DNA of 64,000 bases from positions 1-64,000 of the forward strand of contig CAZLMW010000008.1 in assembly GCA_964560875.1 (NCBI GenBank), in the 5' to 3' direction. The stretch is from CAZLMW01 sp964560875. Its GTDB lineage: Bacteria > Myxococcota_A > UBA9042. The notes beneath the pieces are model-generated. The model did no database searches and was not told the origin of the DNA. It worked only from the letters and a program-made list of their open reading frames with translations. Below are positions 18,465-26,884 of the stretch, piece by piece; within the stretch, counting starts at the first letter, position 1; every line of letters begins with the position of its first letter. Position numbers and translations under genes: made by a program.

Positions 18465-18503
18465 CGATTCCTCGTGCTTGGTGGGTCGGAACGTGTCCGC
18501 GAC

Positions 18504-19661
18504 CTACCCGGGTTTGCCGTCGGCGCGGGGCAGCAGGAGCATCGGCGCGTGTTCGATCGCGAACAGCAACCAGCCGAGCGCCCACATCGCGCCGGACGTC
18601 GCCCACGCGGTCGCGGGACTGGAGACAGCCGGCGCGACGAGCCGCACGAGCGCGCTGCCGATGACCAGGATGTAGACCGCGGTGGTCAGATGGCTTGCAA
18701 CGAGCGGGCGACCGGAATGGCCTCGCGAAGCGCGCGTTGCGATGGCCACCAACATGCCGCCGATAGCGCCAGCAGTGAGCGCGTGCAACGCGGTTTTCAA
18801 TGGCCAGGGCGCACCGAGCATCGAACCGCCGACCAGCACCATCCCGACAGGAACGAACCACCAGGCGGCGTGTAAGACGGCGACGATCGGCCACTTGAAG
18901 GCCGCACGCGTACCCCAGCGCCGGGACCGCCACGCCATCGCGAGCCCCACGGCAACGACCGCGACCCCGGCGAAAGCACCGGGGACGAAAACGGCGAGGC
19001 CACCCGCGCCAGCAACCAGCGCAACGGCCCATTTATCGAGCCGCGGGTCTCGGACGACGCGTTGCCAGTCGCCGCCTGCACGCATGATGGCGTTGGACGT
19101 GAAGCCGGGCACCACGCGCCCGCCGATGAGCGCCACCAGCGTCACGATGACCCACGTTGCGCCGTGCAATCCGATGGTTGCGTACCCGAGGTGCCACACC
19201 ACGTTGAAGGCGGCGAGCGCGAGCACCAGCGCGGCGACCTGGTAATTGCGGACGTTGCGCGACCTGTGCAGGCGCCGAAAGACGACGGCGGCCATCACGG
19301 GCAAGAAGGCGATGTCGAGAGCGGGCGCCACGCCTGACCACATCGCGACGCGGCCAGCGACCCAAAGAGCGAACAGTGCGAGCGCGGCGATGCCCTTGAA
19401 GTGGCTGCTGCGGGTCCAGTTCGGCACCGCTGCGCTGAGAAAGCCACCGATTCCGGCGGCCGCGAACCCGTAGAGCATCTCGTGGGCGTGCCAGGACGAA
19501 TCCCATGCAGCGTAACCGTGCAGCGACAACAGCCACGCCACGATGGACAGCGCGCCGTAAACGCCGGTCGCCAGGAAGAACAGGCGATGACCGGACGCGA
19601 GCCAAGCGGCGCGCTTGGTCCGTTGACGACGAATGGATGCGGGAGCTGCGATATGAGCCAT
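18504..19661 (-). CDS. nnrS: NnrS family membrane protein
   Basis: 385 residues, about twelve hydrophobic segments. Family signature near the N-terminus: HRLFFLATGVYG, then WHAHEMLYGFAAAGIGGFLSAAVPNWT. NnrS is a haem/copper membrane protein linked to NO tolerance and usually co-regulated with NO reductase, which fits its position just before the qNOR gene. The start at 19661 has GAGG 6 nt upstream; a longer frame adds an N-terminus without support. Its leader contains a 9-bp perfect inverted repeat (19672-19698), a candidate control element for the pair. Confidence 0.9.
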   Translation of the reverse strand: MAHIAAPASIRRQRTKRAAWLASGHRLFFLATGVYGALSIVAWLLSLHGYAAWDSSWHAHEMLYGFAAAGIGGFLSAAVPNWTRSSHFKGIAALALFALWVAGRVAMWSGVAPALDIAFLPVMAAVVFRRLHRSRNVRNYQVAALVLALAAFNVVWHLGYATIGLHGATWVIVTLVALIGGRVVPGFTSNAIMRAGGDWQRVVRDPRLDKWAVALVAGAGGLAVFVPGAFAGVAVVAVGLAMAWRSRRWGTRAAFKWPIVAVLHAAWWFVPVGMVLVGGSMLGAPWPLKTALHALTAGAIGGMLVAIATRASRGHSGRPLVASHLTTAVYILVIGSALVRLVAPAVSSPATAWATSGAMWALGWLLFAIEHAPMLLLPRADGKPG

Positions 19662-19671
19662 GAAATCCTCG

Positions 19672-19698
19672 GGTCGTGCCGGTAAGTAAGGCACGACC
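19672..19698 (-). promoter_or_regulatory. Perfect inverted repeat in the nnrS leader
   Basis: GGTCGTGCC and GGCACGACC, 9-bp arms separated by 9 nt, end 11 nt before the nnrS start codon and abut its ribosome site. It could be an operator or an RNA hairpin that controls translation initiation. It does not match the FNR/Dnr box (TTGATnnnnATCAA) or the NsrR consensus. Confidence 0.5.
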
Positions 19699-19786
19699 GA
19701 TGGCTTTCAAAGGTCCGGGGCTGCAACGTGGAACCCACCGTCCGCAGCGTGAATTCGAACGTCAATTCTCTGAAACTTGGGACTTT

Positions 19787-22081
19787 TTAGTTCCTCATCG
19801 CGTATGCGGTGGGCGCCGACGAGACCCGATGGGCAGCGCCGCGCTTGAGACGATCTGCGAGTCGTTCGCCTGCGCGCAAGGCCATCGACATGATGGTGAC
19901 CTGCGGGTTGACGCCAAGCGAGCTTGGCACCGCGCTGCCGTCGACGACGTACAAGTTCGACGTGCCGAACACGCGATGGTCCGGGTCGATCACGCCGTCA
20001 GCGGCGTCCCCAGCCACCCGGCACGTTCCCAACGGGTGGGCGCCCAGCAGCTTCCAGTCGCCTTTTCCGAGCGGCGCCGACGTCAACGCGCGGGCCTCGT
20101 CGACGGTCCGGACGATCGGTATAGGAGCCAGCCCGGTCATCACTTCTTTGGCGCCGCCTCGCAGCAGCATCTCCGCGAGAATGGCCGACCCCTTCAGCAA
20201 CCTGTGATGGCTGCGGTCCGACAACGAATAGGTCACCAGCCGACGTCCGCCCGGCCCCCGTCGGACACGTCCGTTGCCCTCGTCGCGAATCATGAATCCA
20301 AACTGGACCACCTGGTTGTGGCGGTCCATCCAGCGCGTCAGCTCGTGACCGATTAACGGCATCGCCGTGACCAGGAACGGCGGCGGCAGGTACACGCCCT
20401 CGAAGACGATGCCCTCGCCGACGCCGTGCACGCCGTATCCCTGCGGGACTGCCTGCCAAGGGGCCGCTTGCTTGTCGGTCATGCCCATCATGCCCATGCC
20501 CGGGTGGACCGACAGGTTGCGGCCGAGCCACGGCGAACGAATCCCGCTGTCCGCCAGGAGCAACGGGCTCAACAACGTGCCGCAGCTGACCACGACCGCA
20601 TCGGCGCGGATTCGAAGGGTCTTTTCCACGCCGAATCGATCGGGTCCACGCGCTTCGATGCCGACGGCGTGCCTTCCCCGCATCAAGACGCGACGCACAG
20701 GGAGGCCGCAAAAAACGCTGGCGCCAGCACGGATGGCGCGCGGCACCCAGGACACGTTGCTCGAACGTTTTGCGGCGGTAGGACAGCCGAAGATGCACGC
20801 GCCCTGCCCGTCGCAACCGGGCGCATTGCGAGGCAGCGGNNNNNNNNNNNNNNNNNNNNNNNNNNNNNNNNNNNNNNNNNNNNNNNNNNNNNNNNNNNNN
20901 NNNNNNNNNNNNNNNNNNNNNNNNNNNNNNNNNNNNNNNACGAGTTTGCCCATCGGGATCGAAATCGGCGGGTTGCCGACCGTGAACGTCATGCCCGATT
21001 CGCGATACAGGCTGCTCATGCGCTCGGTGGGACCGCCCGAGAAGTCGCGGCGGGTGTGATACCGGCCCTCTTCGACCAGCGCGACGGCGACGCCGCGTTC
21101 GGCCAACGACGCTGCAACGGCTCCGCCACCCGCGCCGGTCCCGATCACGACGACTTCGGCTTCGATCGTCGTGTAGCCGGCGAGCTCCTCGGCGTTCGTG
21201 ACCGCTTCGAGATACCGGGGTGGCGGTTCACTCACCCGATTGGTCATCGCGGGATAGGAGATGGCTTTGAGGTAGTCGGGCCGGCCAAAATGACCCGCGC
21301 GAATCGGCATGAGGGTGAAATCGACCAGGGCGCGCAGCACGGAGCCATCACCGGGACGCAACCAATCGCGCAGACATCGCGCGACGGCGCCCCGATCGGC
21401 CGCGGCCAACGGCTTTCCGGTCCGAGCCGCGACGGCAGCAGCCACCGAAGCCAGGGCAGCTCGCCAGCCCGCGAGCGCTTCGGGGGGAAACTGCGCCAGC
21501 TGACTGCACGCTCGCGCGATCGACTCATCGTCAACAGCGGGTACGTGAACCCCGGCGACGATCGCGGCATCACCCAGCGCCCGCATCCACGAGGCCTCGC
21601 GCGCTGTCACCACATCGGAACCATCGACGGCGTGCATTCGCAGCTTTCGCGTCGTCTCGCTCGGTTGAACCGACGCAATGAACGACACCAGGTCGTTGAG
21701 ATCGAAGCGCATCGTGCCGCGCGCAACCACGCCGTCGGGGCCAACCAACTCGGTCGCCATCACCGTCATCGATGAGACGGGCGCGAGCCAATTGAGGTCT
21801 TTTCGCCCATTGAGCCGGTAGGAGCGTCCGTCGGTGCCGTCAAAGCGGATTTCGTAGGCGAGGTAGCGGCCGAGCAGCGGCGCGAACGTCAGAGTTCCCG
21901 CAACAGCGGCGCGGTCCGCCCAGGGCGCTGCGTTGACGATGCCGGTGAGGCGCGCTTCACCCTTGCCGAGCAACCACCTAAGCGATCCCGCCTCGACGCG
22001 AAGGTCGAAGTCCACCAAGTGATAGACGCCCGACGCGTCGCGAACATCGCCGCGCATGGTTTCGAAGAAGACGATGCCCAT
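19787..22081 (-). CDS. GMC family FAD-dependent oxidoreductase (alcohol/sterol oxidase-like), interrupted by assembly gap
   Basis: An FAD enzyme of the glucose-methanol-choline family, which oxidises alcohols. The N-terminal region (about 1-140, starting with FFETMRG) is a lipid-binding-like beta domain seen ahead of sterol or long-chain alcohol oxidases. An alpha-helical stretch follows, then the FAD Rossmann motif VVVIGTGAGGGAVAAS near 310. The C-terminus carries the GMC catalytic end: GAHPLGTCRVAGDAADGV and VNPQVTIMSMALR. A 100-N gap follows PISIPMGKL and removes the GG(S/T)(S/T)xxN flavin-binding signature; sequence resumes at GCDGQGACIFGCPTAAKRS. Last gene of a five-gene operon, 34 bp after the AttH-like gene. 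Likely substrates are long-chain alcohols or sterols (inference). Confidence 0.88.
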   Translation of the reverse strand: MGIVFFETMRGDVRDASGVYHLVDFDLRVEAGSLRWLLGKGEARLTGIVNAAPWADRAAVAGTLTFAPLLGRYLAYEIRFDGTDGRSYRLNGRKDLNWLAPVSSMTVMATELVGPDGVVARGTMRFDLNDLVSFIASVQPSETTRKLRMHAVDGSDVVTAREASWMRALGDAAIVAGVHVPAVDDESIARACSQLAQFPPEALAGWRAALASVAAAVAARTGKPLAAADRGAVARCLRDWLRPGDGSVLRALVDFTLMPIRAGHFGRPDYLKAISYPAMTNRVSEPPPRYLEAVTNAEELAGYTTIEAEVVVIGTGAGGGAVAASLAERGVAVALVEEGRYHTRRDFSGGPTERMSSLYRESGMTFTVGNPPISIPMGKLXXXXXXXXXXXXXXXXXXXXXXXXXXXXXXXXXXPLPRNAPGCDGQGACIFGCPTAAKRSSNVSWVPRAIRAGASVFCGLPVRRVLMRGRHAVGIEARGPDRFGVEKTLRIRADAVVVSCGTLLSPLLLADSGIRSPWLGRNLSVHPGMGMMGMTDKQAAPWQAVPQGYGVHGVGEGIVFEGVYLPPPFLVTAMPLIGHELTRWMDRHNQVVQFGFMIRDEGNGRVRRGPGGRRLVTYSLSDRSHHRLLKGSAILAEMLLRGGAKEVMTGLAPIPIVRTVDEARALTSAPLGKGDWKLLGAHPLGTCRVAGDAADGVIDPDHRVFGTSNLYVVDGSAVPSSLGVNPQVTIMSMALRAGERLADRLKRGAAHRVSSAPTAYAMRN
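20840..20939. other. Assembly gap (100 N)
   Basis: Exactly 100 N, the usual placeholder for a gap of unknown length. It sits inside the GMC oxidoreductase gene. The two flanking frames happen to agree, but the missing protein segment should be clearly longer than 33 residues by comparison with the family. Confidence 0.99.
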
Positions 22082-22115
22082 TTTCAGCTCCGGGAAATGG
22101 ATCGGCGCCGGCCGG

Positions 22116-23147
22116 TCAGGCCGCGACCGGATAGCGGCGGTCAGCGACCCGGGTCAGGATTTCGAGAGCAGCGAGGTTTTCGGTGCGGCAGACGAAGCCG
22201 TCTTCGCCGGTCGGATTGGCGCGCAACTCGCAGCTCGACAGCTTGCTGTTGAGGCAGTAGGCCATGGATTTGTCGGGGTTCTCGTAACCGAGGCAGACGA
22301 CCTCACCGGGACGTGCGCGCATCTCGATCGACGCTTCGCCGTCTCGCCCTCGCAGGCGAAGGCGCCAAGCCATGTCGCCCACTTGTGCATCCTGCGCCCA
22401 TAAATCGACCAACCGGTCAAAACGCAGCTCGCGGTCGCCGCGGCGCACGACGAGCGCCGAAAGGTGTGGTGTGGTCCTGCCAGCGAGCTTGATCCGGCCG
22501 GAGAAACCTTCCGCGACACACACGGGCTGGCCAGCCGCATCGGCGAACGTGACGTGTCCCCATGCGTAGGCGAAAGCGTGTTCGCGCCCCCAGTTGTGGC
22601 CTTGCATCCCGAGCCAGCCGTCGAGCTCGATGGTCTCGTCGCTGATCACGAGCGTTCCGGCGACAAGCAAGACAGGCGCCGGCGTTACCAGCTTGTTGCG
22701 CGGAAAGAAGCCGTCGATCATCCGGCGTGTCGGGAACAGATGAAGCGGTTGGCCGAGCAGACCATCGGCAGGTCGCCAGGACAGATCCCACTTCAGCGTC
22801 GTGTCGTCGCCTGCGAGCTCTCCGGAGCATCCGCCCGCGCCGACAGACCGACCGGCCGATGCGACGCCGAAGTCGAAGCGACAGGCGCCGATCTCGACAG
22901 TTGGGTCACGGGTTCCAAATCGCGCGTCGACGAAATCGACGGTTGTCTTCAACGCGCGGGGGCGCTCGCCCTCTTTGAACACGGCGCACCAAGCCTCCGC
23001 GACAGCGGTCCCGTCGAGGCGGTGCAGAATCGTGGCCTTGAGCCAAACTGCGCGGCCGTCGGTCGGATGGTTCGCGCGGACAAACCAGCTCTCGTAATGC
23101 CCGTTCGGGGTAGGCTGGTAGCGTCGCGCATTGTCGTGAACAACCAC
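22116..23147 (-). CDS. AttH/CrtC/Svf1-like lipocalin-fold protein
   Basis: 343 residues without a signal peptide. The sequence is beta-rich. It contains the block GWLGMQGHNWGREHAFAYAWGH, which resembles the conserved G-x-x-HNWG...W region of the tandem-lipocalin AttH / hydroxyneurosporene synthase / Svf1 group. The N-terminal GHYESWFVRANHP and WLKATIL also fit this group, whose members act on or bind hydrophobic molecules such as carotenoids or lipids. The start is 2 bp beyond the stop of the aldehyde dehydrogenase gene, so the two are translationally linked. In context it may bind or hydrate the lipid substrate of the GMC oxidase. The specific function is unknown. Confidence 0.68.
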   Translation of the reverse strand: MVVHDNARRYQPTPNGHYESWFVRANHPTDGRAVWLKATILHRLDGTAVAEAWCAVFKEGERPRALKTTVDFVDARFGTRDPTVEIGACRFDFGVASAGRSVGAGGCSGELAGDDTTLKWDLSWRPADGLLGQPLHLFPTRRMIDGFFPRNKLVTPAPVLLVAGTLVISDETIELDGWLGMQGHNWGREHAFAYAWGHVTFADAAGQPVCVAEGFSGRIKLAGRTTPHLSALVVRRGDRELRFDRLVDLWAQDAQVGDMAWRLRLRGRDGEASIEMRARPGEVVCLGYENPDKSMAYCLNSKLSSCELRANPTGEDGFVCRTENLAALEILTRVADRRYPVAA

Positions 23148-23149
23148 AG

Positions 23150-24835
23150 CTAAAGCCTCTTGGTGTTGATGAGCTGACCCGCGAGATTCGCCAGCAGCTT
23201 GCCGGCGTGAATGACCCGCTCACGGGGCGCGGAGCGAGCGACGGTGAGCGCGAATTGGCGCATGGCTTCCCGCTGATAAGAGTCGTAGGGGAACCACCAC
23301 GGGCGCTTGAAATTCAACCCGGCGGCGGCACGGTCCACGACGTGCGGCCGCGTGAACGCCAACAAGCCTTCGCGCCCGTGGCTGCTGCCGAAGCCGGATT
23401 CGCCGCGGCCGCCCCATGGAAGCGCTGGTCGGGCGTAAAGCGTCGCAGCGACGTCGTTGATTGCGACAGCACCCACGTCGAGTCGGGCCGCGATCCGGTC
23501 AGCAGCGTCGACGTCGCCCGAGATGATCGAAGCGGTCAGCCCGAACCGGGTGTCGTTGTGGAGCGATATCGCGTGGTCGTCGTCCCGAAACGTGGACACG
23601 GCGATAACCGGGCCGAACGTCTCTTCACGCCAAACCAGCGACTCGCGCAGACCGGGGCCACGGATTACTGTCGGCGCCAGCTTGTCGCGGCCGATGTAGC
23701 GCCCTCCACAAGCGATGGTCAGCCCCCGCTCGCGAGCGTCGGCGATGTGCCGATCGTATATTTGGCGCTGCCGAGCCGACGTGATCCGGCCGAGATCGGC
23801 GTCTTCGTCCAGCTCACCGATGCGATCGACAAGCCGGCTGATGACCCGGTCGGCGACCGATTCGTGGACGAGCAGGCGTTCGACCGACGCGCAAACCTGG
23901 CCACCGTTGAAGAGGCCACCCCAGGTCGCGGCCGCGGCAGCGAAATCAAGGTCTGCATCGTCGCGCACGATCATCGCGTCGATGCCGCCCAGCTCGAGGC
24001 ACACAGGGATCGGATGACGCGCGGCGGCGGCCATGACCCGGCGTCCGGTGGCGACGGACCCTGTGAAGAAGACCTTGTCGGGGCGCGCGTCGATGAGCTC
24101 AGCGCCCACCTTTCCATCGCCCTGGACAATCTCGACCAGTCCGTCCGGCACACCAGCCAATGTGAGCAACTCGCCGATCGCCGCGCCGATACGAGGCGTC
24201 ACCTCGCTGGGTTTGAGGACGACCGCATTGCCGGCAGCGAGGGCCGCGACGGTCTGCGTAAATGGGATGGCCAGCGGGACGTTCCAGGGCGCGATGATCA
24301 GCACAACGCCGAGCGGGCGCGGGGTCACCGTAGCGACGCGAAACGGCAGCCATGCGTCGATCTCAGTGCGACCAGCGAGGTGCCGTTCGCCGACGCGGCA
24401 CAGGTGTTCGACGAACGCGATACACGCGCCGACTTCGTGCGAGATCGCCTCGACCTCTGGCTTGCCGTTTTCCTCGCGGACCAGCGCCGCGATGGGTTCC
24501 ATCCGGTCGGCCAGGACAGCGCGAAGCCGATCGAGGATGGCAAGTCGATCGGACACAGACCGACGCGCCCACTCGGCCTGTCGGCTTCGAGTTCCGCGGT
24601 ACAGGACCTCCGCCGACGTGCTGTCTCCGAGCAGCCAGGACGCTTCGGCCGGAGCAGCGTCGTTGTTGTCGGGCTCGGACACCACGGGGACTGCGGCGAC
24701 GGCGGCACGCCTTGTTGTTGACGCGCTCGTTTCGGCGGTTGCTTCCCGCCGCGCGATACGACCGCTCGAGGAGCGCTTCTTCTTGGTTTTCTTTCGCGGC
24801 CGTCGGGCCTTGGTCTTCGTCGTTACGGCAGTCAT
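23150..24835 (-). CDS. Aldehyde dehydrogenase family protein
   Basis: 561 residues; oxidises an aldehyde to the acid (or reduces an acyl thioester) with NAD(P). After a Lys/Arg-rich, low-complexity N-terminal extension (about 1-65), the fold is standard. Motifs are IIAPWNVPLAIPFTQ and LKPSEVTP for cofactor binding, FTGSVATG, the general base in LELGGIDAMIV, and the catalytic Cys in FNGGQVCASVERLLV. The extension is unusual for the family and is highly basic. Its ATG overlaps the stop of the SDR gene by four bases (ATGA), giving translational coupling. Member of the FadR-regulator operon; it probably handles the aldehyde made by the GMC oxidase. Confidence 0.92.
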   Translation of the reverse strand: MTAVTTKTKARRPRKKTKKKRSSSGRIARREATAETSASTTRRAAVAAVPVVSEPDNNDAAPAEASWLLGDSTSAEVLYRGTRSRQAEWARRSVSDRLAILDRLRAVLADRMEPIAALVREENGKPEVEAISHEVGACIAFVEHLCRVGERHLAGRTEIDAWLPFRVATVTPRPLGVVLIIAPWNVPLAIPFTQTVAALAAGNAVVLKPSEVTPRIGAAIGELLTLAGVPDGLVEIVQGDGKVGAELIDARPDKVFFTGSVATGRRVMAAAARHPIPVCLELGGIDAMIVRDDADLDFAAAAATWGGLFNGGQVCASVERLLVHESVADRVISRLVDRIGELDEDADLGRITSARQRQIYDRHIADARERGLTIACGGRYIGRDKLAPTVIRGPGLRESLVWREETFGPVIAVSTFRDDDHAISLHNDTRFGLTASIISGDVDAADRIAARLDVGAVAINDVAATLYARPALPWGGRGESGFGSSHGREGLLAFTRPHVVDRAAAGLNFKRPWWFPYDSYQREAMRQFALTVARSAPRERVIHAGKLLANLAGQLINTKRL

Positions 24836-25965
24836 CGCGCACCTCCGTGCAGCACTTTGGGATTGGCGGTGGCCCAGCGAACCAGCGTGGGCGCGTATTC
24901 GGTGAAGCGGGGACAACGGATCGAAGTCCGCGCCAGCAGCTCCGCGGCGTTGCCGACGTCCAGGTCCGGTCCCGATTCGATGTACGGCAGCAGCTGCGGC
25001 GGAATCCGCGTCGCACGGCGCATCGCCCCGAAGCGCGACAGACCTTTCACCGCAGCCATTGGCACCCGACCGCGCGGCGCGGTCCGACGCAGAGCCGCTG
25101 CCATGGCACCCAGCACCTCACCGGTCGTCGGCGGGGTGGGGTCAGCCAAGTGGAAGGTGCGCCCAACAGCGCGTGGATCACGACTCAGCGCCCCCATCGC
25201 CGCGACCACATAGTCGACCGGCACGACGTTGATGTGCGAGACACCCGAACCCATGTTCGGCACCGGTATCCATGCGGGAAGGCGGGTCAGCAGGGCGAGC
25301 ACGTGGTAGGGGCCATCGACCTTCGCGATCTCTCCGGTGCGCGAATCTCCCACCACGATCGACGGCCGCAGGATGACGGTCGGGATCGAGCCCTGGCGCC
25401 GCACAACTTCCTGCTCGGCGCGAAACTTCGTCGCTTCGTAGTGATTGTTGAAGCGCTGGCCCCGATCGAGGTCCGCTTCACGCACGAGCCCTGTCTGCGC
25501 GCCAGCGACGTAGCACGTCGACACGTAATACAAGGCGTCGATGCCGACGAGCATCTCGCAGAAGTCCAAGACGTGCCGGGTGCCGTCGACGTTGACCTTC
25601 CACGCGAACGCCAAGGGTACCGCGAGGTCGTACACAGCGGCGAGATGCCAAACCCGCGTGACTTCACGCCGCAGGACGTCCATCGCGGAAGCGTCGATGC
25701 CCAAATCGGGCCGCACGATGTCGCCCACCACGATCTGCCAGCGGCCCTGCATCGCCGGAAACCGCTCGCAAAGCGCCTCACACTTCCGCTTGGCCGCGAA
25801 CGCAAAGCGCTCCTCGACCAGGAAGAAGTAGCGTCCCCCGCCGGCGTCGTGCGCCCACAAGTTCTCGACCAACCGACCCGCAATGAATCCGGGAAAGCCG
25901 GTCAAGAACACCCCGCCGCTCGGCTCAGAACCGGGGGCAGGAGCTGCACTGCTCGTGTTGGTCAT
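24832..25965 (-). CDS. SDR family oxidoreductase, thioester-reductase/fatty acyl-CoA reductase-like
   Basis: 377-residue extended short-chain dehydrogenase. The nucleotide motif is FLTGFPGFIAGRLVENL (TGxxGFxG) close to the N-terminus. The substrate region contains VWHLAAVYDL and YVSTCYVAG, and the catalytic pair is in NHYEATKFRAE (YxxxK). HINVVPVDYVV further fits the Thioester-redct / male-sterility class that reduces acyl thioesters to aldehydes. The start at 25965 overlaps the regulator stop by four bases (ATGA), and its own stop overlaps the aldehyde dehydrogenase start in the same way. Its start codon lies inside a copy of the putative FadR-type operator. Confidence 0.88.
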   Translation of the reverse strand: MTNTSSAAPAPGSEPSGGVFLTGFPGFIAGRLVENLWAHDAGGGRYFFLVEERFAFAAKRKCEALCERFPAMQGRWQIVVGDIVRPDLGIDASAMDVLRREVTRVWHLAAVYDLAVPLAFAWKVNVDGTRHVLDFCEMLVGIDALYYVSTCYVAGAQTGLVREADLDRGQRFNNHYEATKFRAEQEVVRRQGSIPTVILRPSIVVGDSRTGEIAKVDGPYHVLALLTRLPAWIPVPNMGSGVSHINVVPVDYVVAAMGALSRDPRAVGRTFHLADPTPPTTGEVLGAMAAALRRTAPRGRVPMAAVKGLSRFGAMRRATRIPPQLLPYIESGPDLDVGNAAELLARTSIRCPRFTEYAPTLVRWATANPKVLHGGAR

Positions 25966-25970
25966 ACCAC
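25958..25970. promoter_or_regulatory. Second copy of the putative FadR-type operator
   Basis: TTGGTCATACCAC, an exact inverted copy of the 13-mer found upstream of the regulator gene. It spans the overlapping stop and start codons of the regulator and SDR genes. The core TGGTnnnACCA resembles the FadR half-sites (TGGTCnGACCA). Confidence 0.45.
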
Positions 25971-26702
25971 TTTCTCCTCGTCGTTCTTCGTCGGACGACG
26001 CTTCGCAATCTCGACCGCACGTTGACCGAACGCGGCCAGCGCGCTGCTGGCTCCATCGCCGTCGCCTTTGCGGATCGCGTCCAATGCTGCGTGGTGATGG
26101 CATGTGTCGAAGCCGTCGTACAAATCTCCGAACACTGTTTGGTTCGCGTCGTACACCTTGCGGACTGCGGACACGATGAGCTCGAGGACCTGGTTGCCGG
26201 TCGCGTCGACAAGGCGCTCAAAGAAAGCCCAATCAGCGGCCTGGAGCGCGTCGCGGTCATCGCTCATGGCAGCCGCTGCATCGAGAGCATCGAGCAAAGC
26301 CTGGAGGTCGACGAGGTCCGCGTCCGTTGCCGTCGTCGCCGCGGTTCGGCCCGTCCAGGCGACAAGCATGACCCGCATCTCCAACAGGTCGACAAGCACC
26401 TTCGGTTCAACATTGCTACCGGTTCCGAGCAAGTAGGGGAGCAACGTCAACCCGGCCGACGCAATGGCGTCCCGCACGCGGGTCGCGCCGCCTTGTTTCA
26501 CCTCGACAAAACCCTGCGCTTCCAGTCGCTGCAGAGCTTCACGGACGCTCGACCGGTTGACGCCGAGCCGCGCTGCAAGGTTGCGCTCCGAAGGCAGCGA
26601 GTCGCCGGACTGAAGGCTTCCGTCGATGATCGCGGCCCGGATTCGAGCGGCCACCTTCTCAACAAGCGTCGTGCGTACGATCGGTTCAAGATTCATCGTC
26701 AC
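25962..26702 (-). CDS. FadR-type GntR family transcriptional regulator
   Basis: 246 residues. The N-terminal winged helix is clear: GSLQSGDSLPSERNLAARLGVNRSSVREALQRLEAQGFVEV, the classical GntR recognition segment (quoted in parts: PSERNLAARLGV, RSSVREAL). The C-terminal all-helical FCD ligand domain has the metal/ligand-type residues in DWAFFERLVDATGN and DGFDTCHHHAALDAIRKGD. GTG 26702 is chosen over ATG 26696 because GGAG stands 6 nt upstream. First gene of the operon; it probably controls its own synthesis and the four enzymes behind it in response to an organic-acid or acyl ligand. Confidence 0.9.
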   Translation of the reverse strand: MTMNLEPIVRTTLVEKVAARIRAAIIDGSLQSGDSLPSERNLAARLGVNRSSVREALQRLEAQGFVEVKQGGATRVRDAIASAGLTLLPYLLGTGSNVEPKVLVDLLEMRVMLVAWTGRTAATTATDADLVDLQALLDALDAAAAMSDDRDALQAADWAFFERLVDATGNQVLELIVSAVRKVYDANQTVFGDLYDGFDTCHHHAALDAIRKGDGDGASSALAAFGQRAVEIAKRRPTKNDEEKVV

Positions 26703-26734
26703 GGGCTTCTCCGTACATCCCATCCGCTGGCCGG

Positions 26735-26747
26735 GTGGTATGACCAA
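26735..26747. promoter_or_regulatory. Putative FadR-type operator upstream of the regulator gene
   Basis: GTGGTATGACCAA lies 33 nt before the GTG of the GntR gene. The TGGT/ACCA arms with three central bases match the outline of FadR-subfamily sites. The same 13-mer recurs, inverted, at the regulator/SDR junction. Confidence 0.5.
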
Positions 26748-26884
26748 TAATGCGTGCAGGACTATTCTGTCAACCGGAAAGATCGTTTGCGGCGATGACA
26801 CGTCGAAGAATTCAGGCCCGGGAATGTCGTCCTGCCCCGAGCGGTTTGGCGCAAGGGGTCGGACGACAGGGCACGGAGACAGCG

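Noticed and set aside
20426..21775. 449-codon plus-strand frame across the N gap
   Set aside because: Antisense to the GMC oxidoreductase, and it crosses undetermined bases; no recognisable product.
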